Positions 1-8,800 of a stretch of DNA of 12,752 nucleotides are shown in pieces. The DNA lies in NCBI GenBank assembly GCA_027600665.1, contig JADGJL010000760.1, positions 1 through 12,752 of the forward strand, given 5' to 3'. The notes beneath the pieces were generated by a model, which saw nothing but the letters and a program-made list of their open reading frames with translations, did no database searches and was not told the origin of the DNA. This stretch comes from Irineochytrium annulatum. Its lineage: Eukaryota; Chytridiomycota; Chytridiomycetes; Chytridiales; Chytridiaceae. The position numbers and the translations under genes are program-made. Numbering within the stretch: position 1 is the stretch's first letter; each line of letters begins with the position of its first letter.

Positions 1-216
1 GCTTAACACACTCACGACTACGCCCAGTAACGCCTACAACGCCGAGTAGTGCCGACTACGCCCAACTACGCCCTACACGGCAAAATAATAATAGCGCCCC
101 GGCGACGCCCCGTAAAATCGGCGCTCCCGGCGGTACTTTGCGACGTCGTGGGCCCTAACTATCTAATCTCCGCACTAGGCTCTCATGCAAGAAGCAAAAA
201 CAGACTATAATAAACA
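1..216 (-). repeat. Partial 3' LTR of Ty1/copia element (window-truncated)
   Basis: On the minus strand, directly after the polypurine tract that follows the pol stop, the sequence begins TGTTTATTATAG, as expected for an LTR starting with TG. I assign everything from 216 down to the window edge to this LTR; its outer end (usually CA) and target-site duplication are not identified. Positions 15-75 contain short internal repeats of ACTACGCCC. The partner 5' LTR is not in the window, so the LTR call rests on position and the TG start, not on a matched pair. Confidence 0.5.
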
Positions 217-226
217 CTCCCCTTTT
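217..226 (-). other. Polypurine tract of copia element
   Basis: Read on the minus strand this is AAAAGGGGAG, followed immediately by TG. It lies 8 bp past the end of the pol reading frame (TAA at 237-235). In LTR retrotransposons this purine run primes plus-strand DNA synthesis and marks the inner boundary of the 3' LTR. Position and composition fit exactly, and no other purine run of this kind is nearby. Confidence 0.6.
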
Positions 227-234
227 GCGTATAC

Positions 235-895
235 TTAAAACATACTAGTCCCATCACAATGTTTGTCGAAAGAGTCTCTAGCCAGCGGTTTTGTGAACAT
301 GTTGGCTGGATTGTCGGCACCGGCCACCTTTAGCACGATCACCTCCCTTGCACTATCATTTCTCGTATGCAGTGATATTTCACGTCGATGTGCTTGCTGC
401 GTGCGCTCGCGGCTCCTCCTTGATCGGCGATCGCTATAGCCGCTGAGTCACAGTACAGTGGGGTTGGTTCGCGTTGCTCCATTCCAAGCTTTTTGAGTAG
501 TCGACGTGTCCAGATGACCTCTCGAACGCCTTCGTACAATGAAATGTACTCTGCGTGCGTTGTACTGGTCGCAATAACCGTTTGTCGCTTGCTTTTCCAG
601 CTTACGGCGCCGTTGAGCAATAACACAAAACCGGAGGTCAATTTTCGCGTTTCCAGGTCCCCAGTGAAAATCGGAATCAATGAAAGCGACCAAGTTTGTA
701 ATGGTCGTGCTGAGGCGCAGACCTTGTCGTGTCAATGTTTCCCAGTATCTGGCCACACTTATTCCGGCGTGCCAGTGTCCACTCATGGTGTACTTGCGAA
801 AGGCAAGAGATATCCTGCCGTCGCGAGATCAGTCAGGCCTTGTGCAAACCGTAAAGGACACTAAACTTCCTATGAGGCTTTTGCATGCAGTCTTG
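235..895 (-). pseudogene. Ty1/copia pol relic: RT tail and RNase H, frameshifted
   Basis: Minus-strand frames together spell the C-terminal part of a copia polyprotein. From the top: KSLIGSL and a TRPD motif (end of reverse transcriptase), an HWHA block, then RNase H. The RNase H part carries DSDF/TGDLETRK-TSGF, AVSWKSKRQ, the AEY glutamate, CDSAAIAIA and SKHID-YH-IRE, and the element ends with NPANMFTKPL before a TAA at 237-235. The frame is broken: an in-frame TGA at 831-829 just after TRPD, a one-base shift near 665 between DSDF and TGD, and another shift near 340-352 after the IRE motif. No integrase, protease or gag is present, and homology stops near 895, so the copy is 5'-truncated and dead. 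RNase H would normally remove the RNA strand during reverse transcription. Confidence 0.85.
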
Positions 896-1651
896 TCACA
901 CGACTCTTGTTCGTTCGGCCCGAGATGGGATGACGAAACCGAGGCCACCTTCGACTCGATCATGGAGAGTATCCACGAGGCCAAGCACCTGTTGGACCGA
1001 CGAGGAGGAGGAAGAGGAGGAGGAGGAGGAGGAAAAAGGGTATGACGACGACGACGATGAGATTGTGGAGGAGGAAGAAGTCGAGGTCCTCAAGGAGATC
1101 CCGGCGACGAAATCCAGGACCACTAAATCCGGGACTTCCGCCCTCACCCCCAAGGTGACTCCGACTTCCAGGAAAGGGAAGCTCCGGCTGCTCCTGTTAC
1201 TGGGAGTGGCGCCGACTACCAGGTCACGAATCGCAGCATTAGGCTGTTTAAGGAAATGAGCAATTCTACTTCGTTGAATTCCTGGATTATGCCCAACGGT
1301 TTCTGTTCCAGAATTTAGAAAGGGCTGTGGCGAAAGACAACGAGTCGAGGCAGACGAGGATACCGACCAACGACAGGCGATTTTTGGACCGGTACTTTAA
1401 TACCATCCTCCGACGGCTGCTGGAACCGCATTGCTAGGCAGGCCAGGAGCCGTCCAGGACCAAGCCAAAGCACTTCGTCCAAACTTACGCTCCTGATAAT
1501 TAAGGCGTGTCTGGATTTTGAGCGCCAATCTGCCTTCGGATACCCCGACGAGACGTATGTTAGAAAGTGGCCTGCGGTGTTACCCGCTGGGCCGGGGTCA
1601 TTCCACATCATTGCACAGACATATATAGGAAAAACGCTATATTTTACATAG
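880..1651 (+). pseudogene. Decayed coding relic with Glu/Asp-rich tract, unknown family
   Basis: Coding-like sequence runs through successive plus-strand frames that hand over by small indels, with no GT-AG introns at the joins. The segments are: 920-997 (WDDETEATFDSIMESIHEAK), about 998-1171 (a run of Glu, then KGY, five Asp and EIVEEEEVEVLKEI), 1172-1260 (ADYQVTNRSIRLFKEM), 1261-1437 (QFYFVEFLDYAQRFLFQNLE, ending at TAG), and 1439-1651 (KACLDFERQSAFGYPDETYV, ending at TAG). The acidic tract comes from GAG/GAC triplet repeats that could slip. I do not recognise the family. It could be a degraded host gene or part of another mobile element lying against the copia fragment. It cannot make one protein as it stands. 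Confidence 0.45.
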
Positions 1652-2448
1652 TGCCAGAGCCTCTGCTCCCCTCAAGGGGATGCCTACGTAACTCCGCATC
1701 GGCGGAGATCAAGAGGTTAGCAGCTATGCTGTGGACCGACCACATTGAGCCGTAGTTTGCTCCAACATTCTCGCTGCTCGTTAGATACAGATTTTACTGA
1801 TTATGGTGACTATGAGACGTGGACTGACGCGTCGGCGTCAGCACGTCACAGGTGATAACAACAAAGTATCCTACACATCCACGCCGCCGTGTCGGACGCG
1901 TCAGGGAAGCTACGTCTCGGCGTGACTCAGCATATTCTAACAACGTATGACGACGCAACTCTGGTCAGTCCAAGCATGAAGGAAAAAATTCTGTGGATTA
2001 TGACGCGTGTGAAACCACCGCTCAGCCCTTTGGAACCCAACGATAGCCACGTAAGAAATATAAGTGTAAAGTGTAAATGTAAATGTGAATTGTAAATGAT
2101 AGGGTTCAATCCCAACGGTATCAATGACCATGTCCGCAGAGGGTAGGCGCCAGTGTGCTTGTAGGTTGAGGTGCGGTGCGTACCCTAAAATAACGTAATA
2201 AAGCGGGAAAGCAAACGAAAGAATTACTGACAGTCTCGCGTCGATTCAATTCAACCTCAAGGGGAGATGATTCAACCCACCTGGAGCAGGTCCGTTGGCG
2301 TCCTCCTCAAGGTTGCGTACAAACGGCTCGTACCAGCGGGAGGCTCAATAGGTCGTAGGCATGAGGGGATAGTGACGTAGGAATCAATGATGGTTTTAGG
2401 CGTTTGCAAGTCAACGGGTTTATCGGACTGATCAGGACTAGGCTCCTA
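1652..2448. other. Intergenic/relic sequence, no supported gene
   Basis: A 68-codon plus-strand frame at 1889-2095 exists, but it has no recognisable motif and ends in a low-complexity tract. Nothing else here reads as a gene. The segment may be the decayed 3' flank of the relic to its left. Confidence 0.4.
2060..2097. repeat. TGTAAA-type low-complexity tract
   Basis: The plus strand repeats variants of GTGTAAA and TGTAAATG about five times. Such short tails occur at the 3' ends of some non-LTR retrotransposons. No LINE coding sequence is visible upstream, so this is listed only as a simple repeat. Confidence 0.4.
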
Positions 2449-2558
2449 GGCACCACTCCAGCCAGAGCAAGGGGTCCCTCCCCGCTGCTGTCACTTTAGA
2501 AGGGGCACCACTCCAGCCAGAGCAAGGGGTCCCTCCCCACTGCTGTCACTTTAGAAGG
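2449..2558. repeat. 55-bp tandem duplication (two copies)
   Basis: Copies at 2449-2503 and 2504-2558 start GGCACCACTCCAGCC and end CACTTTAGAAGG. They have the same length and differ at one position only (G at 2484, A at 2539). The near-identity implies a recent local duplication. No gene overlaps it. Confidence 0.9.
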
Positions 2559-2754
2559 CTTCATTGAAGGTCACCGTTTCTGTCAACAATTCATCAAAGG
2601 GAGATCGTCGCTGCCCATCTCCCAAACAATCAATAGAGAGCTAGGTAAAGGGGATCAACGGAAATATTCAAATACAATGGTATCGTAAATCAATGGATTA
2701 GGCATAGAGGGTATAACTAGGTACGATATCTAAGTCTAAATACAGGAGCTTCAC
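2559..2754. other. Intergenic sequence, nothing recognised
   Basis: No coding frame, RNA gene or repeat could be supported in this stretch between the 55-bp duplication and the AT-rich block. Confidence 0.4.
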
Positions 2755-2905
2755 TAGGCTAACTACACCTAAAGTAACTACATAAATAAATAATTACGTA
2801 ACATAAATAAGCGAACACTATTAAGCAATATAAGCGAAACTTAATATAAGCAAATAAATAATAAGAATAAATACCAAATAAATAATAAACATAATTAATA
2901 AGCCT
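2755..2905. repeat. AT-rich block with degenerate ATAAGC repeats
   Basis: The composition falls to mostly A and T. ATAAGC or ATAAG recurs irregularly (ATAAGCGAAC, ATAAGCGAAA, ATAAGCAAAT, ATAAGAATAA, ATAAGCCTAC) among AAATAAATAA runs. A 68-aa minus-strand frame across it (2965-2759) is Tyr/Leu-rich and is best explained by composition. The block may be a diverged satellite or an eroded element. Confidence 0.5.
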
Positions 2906-2923
2906 ACTCACCTCTACCTTCCA

Positions 2924-2947
2924 CCCCTGAATCCCTTCAGTCAGGGG
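2924..2947. other. Small perfect hairpin
   Basis: CCCCTGA at 2924-2930 pairs with TCAGGGG at 2941-2947 across a 10-base loop. It lies at the edge of the AT-rich block with no gene next to it and no following T run, so no function is assigned. Confidence 0.4.
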
Positions 2948-3852
2948 CATAGCCGTAGCCGTCACTAGGGAAGCCGGCCCACTTAGTTTCTATTATCATT
3001 GTGCTGCGAGGAAGATAATGGCTCTGTGAGAGCGCGTATGACGAAAGCTCTACCGTATTTCACACGCGTGCCTGCAATTGGTACAAAGACCACTTTTAAC
3101 AAGGACGTAAAAACCACAGGCTATCTGCATCTTTCTGTTCCTGGATTTTAATATTTTTACGTCGGCTAGGCAATGACGACGACGACGACGACAATGACGG
3201 CGGCGACGAGGGCAGCTCAAAGACCGCCCGCCGCACGTCGGGATCGTCGTTAAAGGGCTCGTCCGGAGAATGTCGAATTTCGGCTTACGATTTTGCTCAG
3301 GATTTTGCTGCAGTATCATTTTATACCTGTACACCATATTCAATCTCCCTGCACATATTTTTGTAAACCTACGTGTGGACGGCAGATGACCCAAGTTTGC
3401 GGCTGTAGCAGACCCAAGATGCTCGGTATTGAAATGATGATGGAGATGACAGGGAGCAACTTCAACGGTTTTTAACAACTGCTGAAGAAGCTCGAGTTGA
3501 GTAGCTGTGGGATCTCTTGTGCCTTCGAATTTTCGGAGTTGTGGACCATAGCTGACGAATACTAGAAACTACTAAAGGCCCTGAGACTGCCATAACAGGC
3601 CCTGTCTGTCGTCAGCTTTGATGGCGGCGCCATCCAGACTGAACCTGCGTTGCAAACATTCTCGATGGATTGTTGATGTTGATACATCCATCAGCTGTCT
3701 TCGGGAATCTGCCCACTTACCTCGTCGCTTGTTTACGCTGTATTTTGTAAACCACCAAGAAAGAAATCAAATGCACAGTCCGTCTACGTGAAGGCTATGA
3801 GGATTATTATCAAACCGTCTAAGCGGAACTCGGCCCGCAATCCTCTACATCA
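2948..3852. other. Gene-poor intergenic region with (GAC)6 tract
   Basis: A (GAC)6 triplet run occupies 3175-3192. The plus-strand frame through it gives an Asp run followed by Lys/Arg/Ser-rich residues and stops near 3366. The minus-strand frame 3478-3050 (142 aa) reads the same repeat as Arg/His/Cys-rich sequence. Neither has a recognisable domain or a supporting splice structure. The right part (about 3500-3852) lies downstream of the membrane-protein gene and may hold its 3' UTR. Confidence 0.4.
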
Positions 3853-4044
3853 TCACTCCTGCCGCCAGCCCTGTTGGGACTGCTCATGATGTGATTTCCG
3901 AGCAGCCTCTCCCGCACTGTCGTGGGTCCCAATGGCCCCATCATACATCGCCCGCATGGCGCCAACAGTCGACCCATCATGCAGCGATCCCCGCTCATCT
4001 TTCACCGGCACGGACAATGAATGCGTCTTTGAGTCGCAGTCGCA
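3853..4044 (-). other. 63-codon open frame after the stop of the membrane-protein gene
   Basis: Immediately past the TAG at 4047-4045 the same frame stays open for 63 codons to a TGA at 3855-3853. It includes VKDERGSLHDGS and VGAMRAMYDGAIGTHDSAGE, and its composition resembles a hydrophilic cytoplasmic tail. It may be a C-terminal extension lost by a nonsense change, reached by read-through, or joined by an unrecognised splice; or it is chance. Confidence 0.4.
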
Positions 4045-5224
4045 CTAGTAGTCGTGATAGGATTCGGGATGGGGGTTGGCTTGTGCGGCTGGAGTATAGT
4101 ACTGCCCGTCGGCAGTCAGGAATGAATTCCGATGGCTCGGTTGATGTGAAAGCGGTCTAGGCATGTGAGGTTCGGACTGGTAAGAGATCGGGCGCGTGTA
4201 GGCGTTGTAGAACGAGGCACGATCGAGCGCGTGGATTGGAGTCGATGCAAGGGCCAGGGATCCCTTCGAGTGGCGTTGGTTCGGGGGGACAGGGATAGGT
4301 GAGGATGAGTCGTCGAAGTTTGTCTGCAGGGATGTCAGCTGGGTTAACACTTGCATCCCGAAATAATGTCAACTTACAGACGCCCGCTCCGCCTTTTTGT
4401 CCTTCCAGTGGACGAAGCACCCTATGGCGATTACGGTGGCTATTACCAGAGCGCCGGCGACGACAATCAAGGTGACAATAGGGACGTTGACTCCGGCCCC
4501 GCCCTCGGTTGCTGAACCGGCACTCGACGATGGCGTGGCGGAACTCAATCCACCGGTCCCACCATCCGTTGAAGCCGACGACGTCCCGTCGCTGCTTGTG
4601 GCCACCGTCGATGTCACCATCACGGTTGCTGTCGTTGTTGTCGTCGTTGTCGTCGTGGCGGTCGATGTGACTAGCCCAAACGGCCCAAGAATGCCCCAAG
4701 GCCCTACCCAACCCCCTGCCGCGTTGATCGCAAAAGCCTGTGTGTTGGCTCCTGCAAAGCCGACCGTGTTGGCGCACAAGGCCTCCCCTCCGTTGTTCGT
4801 TACGACACAGGCTTCCGCTCGAACGACGTATTTTCCGGGTGTAGCCTTTACCGACACGGTGGCAAAGTCGCAGTCCACATGGTTGCACTGCGTGCCAGCG
4901 GAGAGCGCGCAAGGGACGACGTCGGCGGCAAAGTGCGTCGTGCCCCTGAAGCGTTTATTAATGAAGAATCCAGACAATCACATCGAGCCACCGACAAGAT
5001 CCGGCAACCTACCAGTCGCAGAGTGTAACGCCCGCGCTCGTCGGGGTGCCAGCCGCCGCGACGCTCCAGAGGCTGTAGCGGAGGAACAGGCCCGTTCCGA
5101 GATCCGTCGGATTGAGGCTGGTGGGGATCTCGAAGTCAACCCGCAGCTGCAGTGGGATGGATGGCGCCAGCGAAATGTTCGCCCAGAGCCGGGCATCTGG
5201 AGGGAGGGTCACGACAGCTGCCAT
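4045..5224 (-). CDS. Single-pass membrane protein with Thr/Ser-rich stalk
   Basis: Spliced minus-strand gene with exons 5224-5013, 4945-4378 and 4323-4045 (352 aa). Introns are 4946-5012 (67 bp, GTAGGT...TTCAG) and 4324-4377 (54 bp, GTAAGT...CTGAC...GCAG), and both joins keep frame. The ATG sits in a CACCATGG context and an in-frame TGA lies upstream, which favours this start. Residues 1-160 contain scattered Cys (LCDWGTTHF, CNHVDCDF, ACVVTNNGGEALC). About 162-222 is Thr/Ser-rich with a poly-Thr run, a likely O-glycosylated stalk. About 224-249 is a transmembrane helix (VTLIVVAGALVIATVIAIG), followed by HWKDKK and a hydrophilic tail of about 100 residues. The plan recalls fungal wall-stress sensors (Mid2/WSC type), but no WSC domain and no N-terminal signal peptide is visible, so the family is unassigned. 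The stop is unusual (see the open frame following it). Confidence 0.7.
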
Positions 5225-5853
5225 GGTGGTGCAAAAATGCCGGATGTCCCCATTGCCAGATTGAGCGCGAAAGCGGAATCAGTCATTTTAAGTCCAAGTA
5301 CGCTGCTTCATAGACATACCTAATTTTTTATTTACGAGCAGGCGGTGCTTTAATGCGTGGAACTAAGCATTAAGTAAAGATAGTCATAAATGCAGGCACA
5401 ATAGAGAATGCCAGTTGTGTACGAACAAAATGACGCATAAAAATAGTCGGGAATTGAACAAAAAGAATTTAAACTAGAGCAACAGCAAGCAAACAACACA
5501 AAAGAGCAAGCGATGAGAGGCATGTGGATATGTCAAGCCATATCGAGCGCATGCTCGTTGAGAATAAAGGATAGGAAATATAGAGGGAAGCCAAAAGTAA
5601 ACACAGACAAATACAAGGTGACGAGCACCTATGCACACAATTAATAAATGAGAACTAAAAGGGCGCGTGAGAGGGAATTATAAAGAGGGGACAAACTATA
5701 ATAACGAGAGACTTTAATTAACACACGAAGAATTAAATAACGAATAGAAAATAAGTAAAACAAGAAAGACAACCTGAATAAAGCGAAGGCAGTCGGGTGC
5801 AACAAGTTTTCAACATAAGGGCATCATACCAAAAAAAAAACTTCAGACATGAT
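5225..5853. promoter_or_regulatory. Spacer: glucan synthase 3' UTR and promoter of membrane-protein gene
   Basis: This lies between two minus-strand genes, so it should hold the end of the upstream transcript and the start of the downstream one. The plus strand is A-rich (T-rich on the transcribed sense), with an A10 run at 5831-5840. An AATAAA on the minus strand lies at 5332-5327, but it is 520 bp past the synthase stop and close to the next gene, so I do not assign it. A GTATGT donor-like site at 5325 could mark a 5' UTR intron, but no upstream coding exon could be joined. Confidence 0.4.
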
Positions 5854-8800
5854 TCACACAGGAATCTTCAGCTTCGAACCTAAGTCGGGAAGCTTGACGA
5901 CTGTTGGCACAATGATGAAAGCCAGGAACACCACCAGCCAGAACATAAACATCGCCGACGCCCATCCAATCTTCCTCCTCCTCCTCCTCAACTCCTCCCT
6001 CGATAGTACGGGCTCCTCAAACTTCGTGATGACCCACATGATGAGCACACTGTGCGCGTCGTCCACGTACTTTATCAGCGTCGCCGGGAAGAGCATGAAC
6101 AGGATGACATGCGCTACGAACAGGTCCATTGGCCACATCACCATCTCAACCGCCTTGCACATCAACTCTTTAAACGGTACGTACAAGCCCCTCCACTTCA
6201 TCCGATGCCACCTCCCGTCCCACCACGAAAGGTTTGCCTCGTCCGTGTCCATCTCCCTCGGGAGCGTCACAAGGACCCACCGCATTGCCGCTCGCGTCGT
6301 CAACCACGAAGCCATCAGCCACAGGAGCGCGATCGAGAGCGTCCAGGATGAGGCGACCCAAGCGCTCATGAGGACGACGAGGAAGACGAGGAGGGAGAAG
6401 GTCCGCGCGATCGTAACCGTTATGGGCGCGATGCCATTCGTCGTGAGGCCGCCGAGGGCCGGACCGACAAACACTGTGACAACTTGGAGGCCGAGGAGGA
6501 AGACAAAGTTCAGGATAAAAGGACCCAGGCCCGCTGCGAGGACGCTGCCGACTTTGACCTTGGGGTTGTTCGTGCCGCTGCCGATCGTGTAGATGAGAAT
6601 CGCGGCGCACGCAACGACGGTCGGGAAGACCAGCTCGCGCATCCAGATCGTGGATCTGGTCGCACGCCTCATGTGCTCGCCCTTCTTCCCCTTCCTCTTG
6701 CCATTCGCGTCGGGCTTAGCCCTCCGGTGCCCGGTCATTTGGGCCCGGACGGACCTTCGCCAATCGATCCAGCTCCCGTCTTTGTTCTCATCGCCCCTGC
6801 GCACCCCACCACCAAACCACTTGAGCGTGCTGGCGTAATCGAGCATGAAGTCGGAGAATCGGAATTGATGCGGGTTGTAGAAAAATGGCGCCACGACGAG
6901 TGGTGGGACACTCGCCCAGAAGAAGATCAGACCGTAAGTCTCGCCGGATGCCGCGGTCGACGCGTAGAGCAGGCCGCCCATAAGTAGGAGGCCAGTGGCG
7001 AGCGACAGGTCGTGATAGTTCGTGAACAAGAAGTGAAAGGGCTTGCGGACGACCTCGATCGAGCGACCCGTCTGGACATGCTTTGCCTGACCATGCGTGG
7101 TGGTGTGTAGGAAACTTCGGGCCCAGGTTTGCGTCGCGAGGATAGAGAAGACAAGGGAAAGGGACCCGAGTTGGCGGAGATACCGAAGGATGGAGCTTGC
7201 GCCGGATTCGAGCGCCGTGTGGGTCAGGACCGGGACCAAGATGATGAAGAATACAGGGATGCTGTTGAATATAGTCAGTATATGTCATTTACCTTGAGAA
7301 AAAAAAAGCAGCAATAACAACGTACAAACTCAGCACAATGATGCTCTCCCACTTGTAAATGGGGTCCATGACGACGCAGTGGTCGGGGGCCGGGAACTTC
7401 TCAACCTGGGTCATGTTGTACGCAATCCCGGCAGGTCCCTCACCCAAAATCTGCCAGTGTGGACACGAGGTCAAGTTACTCGCCAGCGCACCGATGCAGA
7501 CGAGTAGCATGACGAACGTCTGTAGTGACGACATGGCCATGACGTTTGAGAGCACGTAGCCCGGGTTCGCGAAGAAAAAGGTCATGAGCCGGTCGAAGGG
7601 GAGGGCGGTCCCGATGCGGTGCTGCTCACGGGACATGACTTGCTCGGACATGCCCATGGCAAGCTTAGAGAAGTAGCCCATAACGGAGTTTACACCTATC
7701 GCGAAACACTTTAGATTGGTATCGGGAACAAGAAAGAGACGTACCAAGATCCTTTCCCTTCCCGACCTGCATGTACTCCGCATGCTTGTTCACCCCGCCC
7801 CTCATAAACACTAACATCCCCGCGAAAATGTCCTCGTTGAGGTGAAGCCCCCTTTGAGCCTTCGAAACGCCGCCGCGGGGCAAAATGTAAGGCATATTCC
7901 AAAAATCGGGGTGGCCGTAGTGCATCCTCGAGCCGAGCTTGTTCAGGATGGGTTGGTTGAGCGAAACGAGCGTCGTCTCCGTCGTGGCCGACATGTCGGC
8001 GACAGCTCCGACGCCGTGGGTGAAGATGTTCTCGCGGAGGCCGACGAGCGCGACAGGTGGGGAGCGGGGGTCGCGGTTGAACTCGTTCAGGATCGAACGG
8101 ACCTTGAGGCACTCTGAAAATAGAAACTTTTTAGCGAACACAAAATCAAACAAAGCGCTTCCAACATCGGTGCAGACCTTCGAAGTAGTGATCCTGGTTC
8201 GCGTCGATGGTCTCCACAAACTCGCCACGCGTGAAGAAGACACCATGATTCTACAGCACATAAAAGGCAAATCGTTAATGAACGTCGCTCAGGAAAAGCC
8301 GAAGACGGGTCAAACCTGGTTGCAACCCTTGCCGTCGCCAAGGATGGGCCAGCCTGGCAGCTCGACCGTGATCCTAGGGATGAACTTTCCGCTGGCGTCC
8401 TTCTCGCAATACCCATCAATCAGGTGGGAGAAGACCCGCTCCCCAGTCGTAGTCTTGATCCTCTCTGCGACCCCAAAAAAAAAAAAAAAGGTCAGGATCG
8501 TTCAACGTTTTAAATGAACAGTAAAGGAGGAGATTTTTACCAGGGTAAACAACATTTAAACCCCTCCACGTCTCTAAACACTCCACAATGTCTTCCCGTT
8601 CCCCCTCATTAAACTCTGTGTACATCTGCGCGCTGACAACGACTCGGAACTTTTCATCCACGACCCTCGCTATTTCCGCGCTCCTATCCTCGGGCGCCAG
8701 GTGAGCCAGGTCGTCCTCGGCCTCGAGTTCGTACAGGAGGGCGAGCGCGTCCCTGTACTTTTGGAAACCCGCAATGGTGCGGTAGAGCGTCTGCGAGCGG

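Noticed and set aside
2090..2125. GGTTCAATCCC resembling a tRNA B box / T arm
   Set aside because: The upstream sequence is a low-complexity TGTAAA tract that cannot form D and anticodon arms, and the T-stem pairing is incomplete.
3050..3478. 142-aa minus-strand frame across the (GAC)6 tract
   Set aside because: Arg/His/Cys-rich translation of a triplet repeat, without motifs, introns or a convincing start. Kept only as intergenic content.
3664..3692. Inverted repeat GATGGAT...ATCCATC, and a GATGGC/GCCATC hairpin at 3620-3634
   Set aside because: Arms of only 6-7 bp with no gene or terminator context; expected by chance in a window of this size.
4157..4912. 251-aa minus-strand frame overlapping the membrane-protein gene
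   Set aside because: It is the out-of-frame shadow of exons 2 and 3 reading through the 54-bp intron; Arg/His/Asp-rich with no domain.
4397..5323. 308-aa plus-strand open frame opposite the membrane-protein gene
   Set aside because: It has no recognisable domain, and its poly-Val run is the complement of the poly-Thr codons. The minus strand has two clean in-frame introns, a Kozak-type start and a plausible ectodomain-TM-tail layout.
6484..6987. 167-aa plus-strand frame inside the last glucan synthase exon
   Set aside because: Antisense shadow of a strongly conserved, GC-rich coding exon.
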